Assembly: GCA_021804195.1 (NCBI GenBank)
Contig: JAJZKJ010000091.1
Coordinates: 1-7,826 of the forward strand
DNA length: 7,826 nucleotides
From: Acidobacteriota bacterium
Lineage (GTDB): Bacteria > Planctomycetota > Phycisphaerae > WQYP01 > JAJZKJ01
Reading direction: 5' to 3'
How positions within the stretch are numbered: the stretch's first letter is position 1; each line of letters starts with the position of its first letter. Of the stretch, positions 1 to 6,063 are shown in pieces. The notes beneath the pieces were generated by a model. That model saw only the letters and a program-made list of their open reading frames with translations. It searched no databases and was not told the origin of the DNA. A program made the translations under genes and the position numbers.

Positions 1-2
1 CC

Positions 3-815
3 TCGAGCAAGGTCGTCGGCGACATGGCTTTGTTTATGGTCACCAACAACCTCAAACCGCAGGATATTCTTGATGAATCCCGCCACCTTGATTTTCCGCG
101 CAGCGTGGTGGAAATGTTCCACGGCGACATCGGCCAACCACCCGGCGGTTGGCCGAAGAAACTCCTGAAAATCGTCCTCAAGAATCAAAAACCGCTTTCC
201 GACCGACCGGGCGCCCAGCTCAAGCCGGTTGATATCGAGGCGACGCGCCGGGAGCTTGCGGCCAAAATCCACGGCAACGTCGCCGATACCGATCTGGCCA
301 GTTATCTCATGTATCCGGACGTGTTTGTTAATTTCGACCGCTTCCGCCGCCAGTACGACGACGTGGAAGTAATTCCCACCCCCGCATTTTTCTATCCCAT
401 GGAGCCTTATGTTGAAGTACCGATCCAGATCGAACCCGGCAAAACCATGCTGGTAAAATATTTAACTCTCGGCGATCCGGATTCCGATGGAAATCGGACG
501 GTTTTTTTCGAGCTTAACGGCCAGCCGCGTGAAGTGAAAGTGGCGGATCAATCGCTGGCGGGCAAGGTTCGGCCGGCATTGCCCCATGCGGAGAAGGAAA
601 ATCCGAACCACGTTGGCGCGCCAATGCCGGGCAAAATATCCGCACTTTCGGTCAGCCTGGGTCAGGCGGTTTCCCGCGGCGACAAACTGCTGTCGATCGA
701 GGCGATGAAAATGGAAACCGCGGTGTATAGTCCGCGCGACGGCAAGATAGCCACCATGTACGTGCATCCGGGAATGACCGTTTCCAGCGGCGATCTGCTG
801 ATTGAGCTGGATTGA
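3..815 (+). CDS. pyc: Pyruvate carboxylase, C-terminal part (5' end outside window)
   Basis: Pyruvate carboxylase makes oxaloacetate from pyruvate, bicarbonate and ATP in the cytoplasm, feeding the TCA cycle and gluconeogenesis. About 270 residues are visible. The frame is open from base 3 and begins SSKVVGDMALFMV, a conserved stretch of the carboxyltransferase/PYC_OADA region, so the ATG at 24 is internal and the gene is cut by the window edge. The next ~200 residues include the family-typical FFELNGQPREV. The last ~70 residues are a biotinyl (BCCP) domain with EAMKMET; the biotinylated lysine codon is 708-710. The FFELNGQPR stretch favours pyruvate carboxylase over the oxaloacetate decarboxylase alpha subunit, which shares the biotin domain. 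The gene ends in TGA and converges on the exporter operon. A split PycA/PycB arrangement cannot be excluded without the upstream sequence. Confidence 0.95.
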   Translation, partial: SSKVVGDMALFMVTNNLKPQDILDESRHLDFPRSVVEMFHGDIGQPPGGWPKKLLKIVLKNQKPLSDRPGAQLKPVDIEATRRELAAKIHGNVADTDLASYLMYPDVFVNFDRFRRQYDDVEVIPTPAFFYPMEPYVEVPIQIEPGKTMLVKYLTLGDPDSDGNRTVFFELNGQPREVKVADQSLAGKVRPALPHAEKENPNHVGAPMPGKISALSVSLGQAVSRGDKLLSIEAMKMETAVYSPRDGKIATMYVHPGMTVSSGDLLIELD

Positions 816-858
816 CGGCGGTTGTTTTTTCAATTGTGGATGGGCGCGGAAGGCGGCG
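816..858. other. Convergent intergenic gap with T-run
   Basis: This 43-bp gap separates the stop of the carboxylase gene (plus) from the stop of the outer-membrane channel gene (minus). It holds a run of six T at 825-830, which could act as the tail of a terminator for the plus-strand gene. I could not find a strong GC-rich hairpin directly before the run. The only candidate is a weak CCAGC/GCTGG pairing inside the end of the carboxylase gene, so no terminator is called. Confidence 0.4.
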
Positions 859-2565
859 TTAATGAAAATATCCATCCGGCCAACGGCGCAACCAGCTCGG
901 CCCGATGGGGCGGACCGGAACCGCGCCGGGTGCTGCGACACTCAGACGTTCCAGGATGGAACCTTCCTGCAGGTACAACTGTGTCAAGGCGTCAAGATAA
1001 TTGACCACGGCCTGCACTTCGCCAAGTTGGGCGGAAAACAGGTTGTTCTGAGCCTGGGCCACCAGAAGCGAAGTGCTCTCACCGACACGGAATTCCCCGA
1101 TGGTGGCGCGGAGAGACTCGGCCTGCGCGCGGCGGGTGGCGGCGGTTGCGGTGATCTGCTGACGGGCGGTCTGCGCCTGAATGTATGCGGTGCGCACGCT
1201 TAATTCGACGCTTCGCACCAGGTTGGCCAGCGCGGCCTGGTCCTGGTCGCGGGAGAGCAGAGCGCTTTGATAGTTGGCGCGGGCGGAACGGTTAAAAACA
1301 GGCTGACTGTACTGCAAACCGCCGAGAAGCTGGTAATCCGGCCCGTTGAGTCGATCAACCGAACCACCGAAGGCGTCGGCGTAGCCCGTCTTGCCCAGCG
1401 TAATGAATAGATCGAGTTTCGGCAGCAGGCCGTCGCGTGTCTGAACAACCACCAGGTTGCCTTGCTGTATCTGCAAGCGGGCTTCATTGATCAGCGGGCT
1501 CATGCGCAACGCCAGTTCGGTATGCAGAGCCAGTGGCGAAAGCGCGTGGCGGGGTACATAAGGATGATTGAGCAGCCGCAACGGCCGTCGCCAGAAGTTC
1601 CGCTTATTCGCCACAATCAGGCTCAGAAGATTCAGCCGGGCGATACGGAGATTTCCTTCGGCGGAGATGAGTTGCTCGCGTACCGTGGCGACCTCGGCTT
1701 GCGCCGCGGGAAATTGGGAAGGGGCGATGCGCCCCACACGAATCAATTCCCGCGCTTGATGCTCTTGCTGTTGCGCCAGGGCCACCGCGTGCCGCAGGAT
1801 GCGGGCGTTCTCACGGGCCAGCGCGTACGCCCAGTAATCCTGGATGATCTGTGCGGCAATGGATTGCGCCACGCCGCGCAACTGGTAATCCGAGATGCGC
1901 CGACCGATCTGAGCCTCGCGGATGGCGGCCAGGTTGACCCGCAGACTGGCGCCTTGCAGCAACGCCTGTGTCACTGTGATCGATCCGCCGGTACCGGTAC
2001 TTTGCCCCCCACCTGACCCTTCCACGTTGTTAATGGTGGTGTTGGCGGCGGCCTGTACGCTCGTACCGGTCGGCAGCAATTCCGATAATCCCACCTGGCC
2101 GGTTTGGCTACCCATGCTGGTATAACCGCCGGACCCCGGCTCACTATTTTTTCCGGCGGTGGTTTGGGCGGTTAATAGGGGATCGAACACGCCGCGTTGC
2201 GCTTCGACCTTCATCTGGGCGATGGCGGGGGCATAGCGCTGGACAATGAGGGAAGGGTTATTGGCCAACCCCATGAGGATCGCTTTTTCCAACGGCAGAT
2301 TGAGCGTTTGGGAGGCGGACGGGGATGTAGCGGCGGGCCGGCCGGCGGGGCGGGTGGCGGACGCGAACGACGGCGCGCCGGCATCCACGGTAATCTGGTG
2401 CTCGATGGCGGCCTTCATGTAGTGCTGGTAGCCGCCGTTGTGAATCGACGTGCAGGACGATAAGGCGGCCAGGCCGATCGCCGCGCCGATTCGTCCCCAT
2501 TGCCGATGTCCGCCTGGACTGCGCCGCCGTGTGGCAAACGCGGCGGATAACCTCCCATCATTCAT
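859..2565 (-). CDS. TolC-like outer membrane efflux lipoprotein (OEP family)
   Basis: Predicted outer-membrane channel of the tripartite exporter, giving the pump a continuous exit across the envelope. The protein has 568 residues from the ATG at 2565. The N-terminus is basic, then a hydrophobic stretch ends in a lipobox LSSC (Cys38), so it is probably exported and lipidated like NodT/OprM-type channels. Two OEP-type repeats follow at about residues 90-320 and 345-540. Both are rich in Ala, Gln and Leu and look alpha-helical; the first begins with LEKAILMGLANNP, typical of the family. A Gly/Ser-rich stretch near residues 183-195 probably lies in an exposed loop between beta strands. A TTG 15 bases upstream is in frame, but the ATG is preferred: it has GAGG nine bases before it and overlaps the permease stop (ATGAATGA), suggesting translational coupling. 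It is the last gene of the operon. The family is clear; the substrate is not. Confidence 0.9.
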   Translation of the reverse strand: MNDGRLSAAFATRRRSPGGHRQWGRIGAAIGLAALSSCTSIHNGGYQHYMKAAIEHQITVDAGAPSFASATRPAGRPAATSPSASQTLNLPLEKAILMGLANNPSLIVQRYAPAIAQMKVEAQRGVFDPLLTAQTTAGKNSEPGSGGYTSMGSQTGQVGLSELLPTGTSVQAAANTTINNVEGSGGGQSTGTGGSITVTQALLQGASLRVNLAAIREAQIGRRISDYQLRGVAQSIAAQIIQDYWAYALARENARILRHAVALAQQQEHQARELIRVGRIAPSQFPAAQAEVATVREQLISAEGNLRIARLNLLSLIVANKRNFWRRPLRLLNHPYVPRHALSPLALHTELALRMSPLINEARLQIQQGNLVVVQTRDGLLPKLDLFITLGKTGYADAFGGSVDRLNGPDYQLLGGLQYSQPVFNRSARANYQSALLSRDQDQAALANLVRSVELSVRTAYIQAQTARQQITATAATRRAQAESLRATIGEFRVGESTSLLVAQAQNNLFSAQLGEVQAVVNYLDALTQLYLQEGSILERLSVAAPGAVPVRPIGPSWLRRWPDGYFH

Positions 2566-3778
2566 AGCGCAGGGCCTCAATCGGATTCAGGCCAGCGGCC
2601 CGGCGGGCGGGATAGTAACCGAAGAACAGTCCGACGCCGACGGAAATGCACAGCGCAATCGCGGCCATGGAAGGCTCGACGTGTCCGGAAAAATTACGAT
2701 TGCGGGAGTAATGCAAATGCACATATTGCGAGGACACAACGCCCACGACCACACCGATCAGCCCGCCCAGAACGCTCAGCAGCGCGGCTTCGATGAGAAA
2801 TTGGCGGAGAATGTCGCGCCGGCGGGCGCCAATGGCCTTGCGAATACCGATTTCCCGCGTGCGTTCCGTCACCGTCACCAGCATGATGTTCATGATGCCG
2901 ATGCCGCCGACCAGCAGCGAAATACCCGCCAGGGAGCCGAGAAAAAGCGTCAGCGCGCCGCCGATGTGATTGGCAATCTTAATGATCCGTATCTGATTGG
3001 AAATCCAAAAATCGTCGGTATCGCCGGCGATCAAGCCGTGCCTTTTTCGCAGGAGGTGCTCGCAGGCAATCTGCACACGGTTCAGATCGGCGGCGTGATC
3101 CACCTGCAGGTCAATATGGTTCAGGGCGACAGCGCGGCCGAACAAATCCGCCATCGCGGTGGTGTAAGGAAGGAGAATCTGATTGTCGGGATCATACCAG
3201 CCCAGGCGCCCCTTGGGCTTAAGCACGCCGACTACTTTGAACCGCACCGTGCCGATGGTAATTTTTCGTCCGAGTGGACTGATGGCGCCAAAGAGCCGCT
3301 GGGCGGTTTCCGGTCCAATCACCGCGACGGAGGCCAGATCGCGCACGTCGAAATCGTTGAGATTGCGTCCGCTCTGAATCTGATAATTGTGGATTTTCAG
3401 CCAGGTCGGAGCGATGCCGATGTTATTGCAGCGCGTGAAATTACCATTCCATTTGACGGGTTCCGATTGCGCGACGACCGGCGAGATTCGCTTGATTCCC
3501 GGGATTTTGAGGATAGCCCGGGCGTCGCCGACGGTCAAAGGCTCGGCGACCCCATTGAGCACCGGGGGAATCCGCGGGGTATGCGGGAATATCATAATGG
3601 TGTTTTTACCCATTCGGGATACCGAGCTGAGTATCTTTCGCCTGATGCCGTTGCCCAGCGCCATCATGGCGATCACGGCCGCCACGCCGATAATCATCCC
3701 CAGCATGGTCAGAGCGGCGCGCAATTTTCCGGCCCACATGCTGCGCAGGGCGATCTTAAGAGTTGTCCATATAAGCAT
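2558..3778 (-). CDS. MacB/FtsX-type ABC transporter permease
   Basis: Predicted inner-membrane permease of a MacB-type ABC exporter. These proteins use ATP hydrolysis in the cytoplasm to drive conformational change in a periplasmic domain that pushes cargo into the adaptor and channel. It has 406 residues from ATG 3778. TM1 is at about residues 22-43, a large periplasmic MacB_PCD-like domain spans about 44-270, and an FtsX domain has TM2 273-299, TM3 326-349 and TM4 370-389. The cytoplasmic loop TERTREIGIRKAIGARRRDI (301-320) and the terminal motif PIEALRYE are hallmarks of the family. The frame stays open 50 codons further upstream, but that extension lies over the adaptor gene and has no family features, so MLIW is taken as the start. 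E. coli MacB is one chain with a fused ATPase; here the ATPase is a separate gene. The start lies 7 bp after the adaptor stop, with only a weak AGAG before it. Confidence 0.93.
   Translation of the reverse strand: MLIWTTLKIALRSMWAGKLRAALTMLGMIIGVAAVIAMMALGNGIRRKILSSVSRMGKNTIMIFPHTPRIPPVLNGVAEPLTVGDARAILKIPGIKRISPVVAQSEPVKWNGNFTRCNNIGIAPTWLKIHNYQIQSGRNLNDFDVRDLASVAVIGPETAQRLFGAISPLGRKITIGTVRFKVVGVLKPKGRLGWYDPDNQILLPYTTAMADLFGRAVALNHIDLQVDHAADLNRVQIACEHLLRKRHGLIAGDTDDFWISNQIRIIKIANHIGGALTLFLGSLAGISLLVGGIGIMNIMLVTVTERTREIGIRKAIGARRRDILRQFLIEAALLSVLGGLIGVVVGVVSSQYVHLHYSRNRNFSGHVEPSMAAIALCISVGVGLFFGYYPARRAAGLNPIEALRYE
2575..2578 (-). promoter_or_regulatory. Ribosome binding site of the TolC-like gene
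   Basis: GAGG on the minus strand sits nine bases before the ATG at 2565, inside the last codons of the permease gene. It supports the ATG over the upstream in-frame TTG at 2580. Confidence 0.5.
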
Positions 3779-3785
3779 AAAAACT

Positions 3786-5111
3786 CTAATGCCGCCAGGG
3801 GGTCCACATGCTCTGGGCGTTGCCCAAGTGTATCTGAACCTTCTGGCCCTCCCGCAAACCGCCGGTAACCTGCCAATCCAGGTCGTTCCTTTTACCCAGG
3901 TTGACCGTTCGTATTGTGGTGGAACCATTGGGATTGACTACCGCGACCGTGTCCAGACCGTTGTTGATTACCACCGCCTGCAACGGGATATAGAGAACAT
4001 TCTTAAGTTTGTCGGCGAAAATATCGACGTCCGCGGTCATGCCCGGTTTCAGAAGGTCCTTGTTCTTACCGAGCACCTCAATCTTGGCCTCAAACGTAAT
4101 GATGTTGCTGTTAATAATGGCGTTGCTGTTGCTGTTCTGGTCCTGGATGGAAACCGGGGCGATCAGTTCGACGCGGCCGGGAAACACTTCGCCAGGAGCA
4201 CCGGGCGCCGTGATTTGCACTTTGTCGCCGATGCGCACGTGGTTGATATCGCTTTCATTGATGGTGGCGTTAACAAAAATGTGGGATAGATCAACGATGT
4301 TCATCACGGTCGTCCCGCCGCCCACATTGGTCAGGGCGGAAGAAATGACCTGGCCGGGTTGCACATACACCGTGGACACTACGCCGCTGATCGGCGCCTT
4401 CACATGGGTGTATTTCAGATTGGTTTCCGCCTGGTTTCTTTCCTGTCTTTTACTTTCCACCGCCACGTGCGCCAACTGCACGTTGAGCTTCTGGAGCTGG
4501 ACTTGCAGCGCCTGGGTTTGGAGTTGTTCCATCTGCACCTGGGCCAGCCGCAGCGATTGCTGATCCCGAACCAGCGTGGTTTTATCGTTGTCGAACGTCT
4601 GCTGGCTGGCAAGCTTTTCCACCAGCAGCGTCTGGTCCCGGTGGAGATTGAGCTGATCATTAGCGACTTGCGCCTCCATGGAGAGTAAATTAGCCTGGTC
4701 ATTCTCGCGCGTGGTGATTAGATTATTCTTGGCGATTTGGTAGTTCAGCTTGCTGGTCTGATAATTCAATTTTGCTTGTTGGAGATTCTGCCTGGCAATG
4801 TTGAGCGCTTGCTCTTCCACGGTGGGATCCACATTCAGGATGATCTGGCCTTTTTTAACCGGATCGCCGATCACCTCATAAGGTTTGCTCCTGATCTGCC
4901 CGCCCGCCAGGCATTTGATATTTACCGTGCGGTTGGCCTGCACCGTTCCGGTGGCGTACACGTGCACCGCCAGCGTCCCGCGCCGCACCGTCGCCGTTGG
5001 GAGCGGTTTGGGCGGGTCCGTCTGGTGCGTGCTTCGATAGTATTGATAGACGGCCAGCGCCACACCCGCCGCCGCGATCATCGCACCGATTTTGATCCAT
5101 TTTTTCATCAT
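3786..5111 (-). CDS. MacA-like periplasmic adaptor (HlyD/RND-type membrane fusion protein)
   Basis: Predicted adaptor that joins the inner-membrane permease to the outer-membrane channel in the periplasm. It has 441 residues. An N-terminal membrane anchor lies at about 7-23 after MMKKWIK. A first lipoyl half-motif (about 60-98, GDPVKKGQIILNVD) is followed by a long, Gln-rich alpha-helical hairpin (about 98-232). The second lipoyl half is at about 232-270 with the family-typical VKAPISGVV. A beta-barrel domain (about 275-370) and a membrane-proximal domain with VLYIPLQAVV (about 372-432) complete it. The hairpin holds a tandem heptad, KLNYQTS then KLNYQIA. The barrel domain carries a short Asn/Ser-rich insert (NSNSNAIINSN, about 326-336). 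The ATG immediately follows the ATPase stop (TAGATG), and a second ATG follows at once; no clear Shine-Dalgarno is seen, so coupling to upstream translation is likely. Confidence 0.93.
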   Translation of the reverse strand: MMKKWIKIGAMIAAAGVALAVYQYYRSTHQTDPPKPLPTATVRRGTLAVHVYATGTVQANRTVNIKCLAGGQIRSKPYEVIGDPVKKGQIILNVDPTVEEQALNIARQNLQQAKLNYQTSKLNYQIAKNNLITTRENDQANLLSMEAQVANDQLNLHRDQTLLVEKLASQQTFDNDKTTLVRDQQSLRLAQVQMEQLQTQALQVQLQKLNVQLAHVAVESKRQERNQAETNLKYTHVKAPISGVVSTVYVQPGQVISSALTNVGGGTTVMNIVDLSHIFVNATINESDINHVRIGDKVQITAPGAPGEVFPGRVELIAPVSIQDQNSNSNAIINSNIITFEAKIEVLGKNKDLLKPGMTADVDIFADKLKNVLYIPLQAVVINNGLDTVAVVNPNGSTTIRTVNLGKRNDLDWQVTGGLREGQKVQIHLGNAQSMWTPWRH

Positions 5112-5849
5112 CTAAGCCGTCGCCATAAGCTCGTTGCGCCCTATGTGCGCATGCTCAATCTGAATGACAATCCGGCCATCACGAATCTGCATCTCCCGTC
5201 CGCAGTGACGGGCCACCCCGGCATCATGCGTGACGATGACAATGGTGCGCCCCTGATCATGAAGCCGATGAAACAATTCCAGAATGTCCCGGCCGGCACG
5301 GGAATCGAGATTGCCGGTTGGCTCGTCGGCCAGAATAATGTCGGGATTGTTGGCCAAAGCGCGGGCAATGGCTACACGCTGGCGTTGTCCGCCGGAAAGC
5401 TGGGATGGTTCGTGCTTGAGTCTGTTGCCCAGACCAACCATCTCCAACGCCTGGCTTGCCGCCGCGGTAGCGTCATGCCGACCGGCGTACAGCAGAGGCA
5501 GCTCCACATTTTCCAGCGCGGAAAGCCGCGGCAGAAGATTGAAATTCTGGAATACAAAACCAATATGCCGGCTGCGTATTTTGGCCAGGGAGTCGCCGGA
5601 GAGTTTCGCCACATCTGTCCCGTCAAGCAGATACGAACCCGAATCAGGGCTGTCCAGGCAGCCGATAATGTTCATGAGAGTGGTCTTGCCGCTGCCGGAG
5701 GGTCCGGTGATGGCGACCATCTCGCCGCGATCGATTTGCATACTCACCGCGGCGAGCGCCAGTACATCGGAATCGCCGATGCGGTAGCGCTTCACAAGGC
5801 GGTGGGCTATAATCAACGAAGAATTCTTATGGGAAGGTTCCGTATTCAT
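5112..5849 (-). CDS. ABC transporter ATP-binding protein, MacB/LolD type
   Basis: Cytoplasmic ATPase that powers the permease encoded two genes downstream. The 245-residue protein has all nucleotide-binding motifs: Walker A GPSGSGKT (49-56), Q-loop Gln101 in [10 protein letters not shown], signature [15 protein letters not shown] (151-165), Walker B IILADE (171-176) followed by PTGNLD, and the switch histidine in VTHD (His208). Sequence and length match the MacB/LolD/FtsE subclass of the MacB/FtsX-type exporters. It is the first gene of the four-gene operon, which fits a MacB whose two halves are encoded separately with the adaptor gene between them. LolD is a less likely name because an adaptor and a TolC-like channel follow. 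The ATG at 5849 places the start 28 residues before the conserved [16 protein letters not shown] region; the leader before it has no strong Shine-Dalgarno. Confidence 0.95.
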   Translation of the reverse strand: MNTEPSHKNSSLIIAHRLVKRYRIGDSDVLALAAVSMQIDRGEMVAITGPSGSGKTTLMNIIGCLDSPDSGSYLLDGTDVAKLSGDSLAKIRSRHIGFVFQNFNLLPRLSALENVELPLLYAGRHDATAAASQALEMVGLGNRLKHEPSQLSGGQRQRVAIARALANNPDIILADEPTGNLDSRAGRDILELFHRLHDQGRTIVIVTHDAGVARHCGREMQIRDGRIVIQIEHAHIGRNELMATA

Positions 5850-5916
5850 GGCGCTTTTATCATCGCTGATTTATACGTTGGAAACAAGCATGCTCGCATA
5901 CGCGCACCTGCTTTAC

Positions 5917-5930
5917 GGCGCGGCCGCGCC
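5917..5930. repeat. 14-bp perfect GC palindrome in the exporter leader
   Basis: GGCGCGGCCGCGCC is a perfect 14-bp palindrome about 70 bp before the ATPase start. If transcription begins near 5991 it lies in the 5' leader. With no natural loop it would form only a strained RNA hairpin of about five pairs with a four-base loop. Short GC palindromes occur by chance in GC-rich DNA, so function is uncertain. Confidence 0.4.
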
Positions 5931-5979
5931 CGTCCCGGTTATAATGCCAAACGCCTGATGGTTCCCGAAGTTGCGGACA

Positions 5980-5997
5980 TTGCGGAAAATTCCGCAA
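5980..5997. promoter_or_regulatory. Operator-like inverted repeat upstream of the exporter operon
   Basis: TTGCGGAA-AA-TTCCGCAA is a perfect inverted repeat with 8-bp arms and a 2-bp spacer. A third copy of the half-site, TTGCGGA, lies at 5971-5977, nine bases from the left arm and in the same orientation. The repeat directly abuts the -10 box of the promoter candidate at 5998-6025, so a bound dimer would cover the expected transcription start and block it. This is the usual geometry for a TetR- or GntR-like repressor, but no regulator of those classes is encoded in the window. As a terminator it would be weak, since it has AT-rich flanks but a short GC stem. Confidence 0.5.
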
Positions 5998-6025
5998 AAT
6001 ATAGAACAATTATATATGTTCACAA
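5998..6025 (-). promoter_or_regulatory. Candidate sigma-70-type promoter of the exporter operon
   Basis: On the minus strand TTGTGA (6025-6020, four of six consensus bases) is followed after 16 bp by TATATT (6003-5998, five of six). It lies in the most AT-rich part of the window, between two minus-strand gene groups, and would start transcription near 5991 with a leader of about 140 bases before the ATPase ATG. A perfect TATAAT also occurs at 6014-6009 but has no matching -35 box at the right distance. Confidence 0.5.
6004..6021. promoter_or_regulatory. Near-palindrome within the promoter spacer
   Basis: GAACAATTATATATGTTC is an 18-bp imperfect palindrome; seven of nine base pairs are symmetric and the outer GAACA/TGTTC arms are perfect. 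It covers the spacer between the -35 and -10 candidates and overlaps the end of the -35 box. A protein bound here would influence polymerase directly. AT-rich sequence makes such symmetry fairly common, so this is tentative. Confidence 0.3.
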
Positions 6026-6063
6026 TTGCTTATTGCGAGCAACCGCTTTACAGACGGGGGCAA

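Noticed and set aside
462..941. Minus-strand open frame of 159 codons opposite the end of the carboxylase gene
   Set aside because: It overlaps the conserved biotinyl domain on the other strand and the end of the channel gene, and its translation shows no protein-like pattern.
2450..3868. Long plus-strand open frame of 472 codons opposite the permease gene
   Set aside because: It is antisense to a gene with clear family motifs. Its translation is rich in Arg, Gly, Asp, His and Gln without recognisable domains, a typical mirror frame in GC-rich DNA.
3779..3928. N-terminal extension of the permease to the upstream start at 3928
   Set aside because: The extra 50 residues overlap the adaptor's C-terminal domain in another frame and lack the family pattern, which begins at MLIWTTLKIALRSMWAGKLR.
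5980..5997. Reading the 18-bp palindrome as a terminator of the sigma operon
   Set aside because: The stem is short, has only four G/C pairs per arm and lacks a T-tract in the minus-strand direction. Its position next to a -10 box fits an operator better.
6004..6021. LexA/SOS box at the GAAC...GTTC element
   Set aside because: Gram-positive-type SOS boxes need GAAC-N4-GTTC; here the distance between the arms is ten bases.
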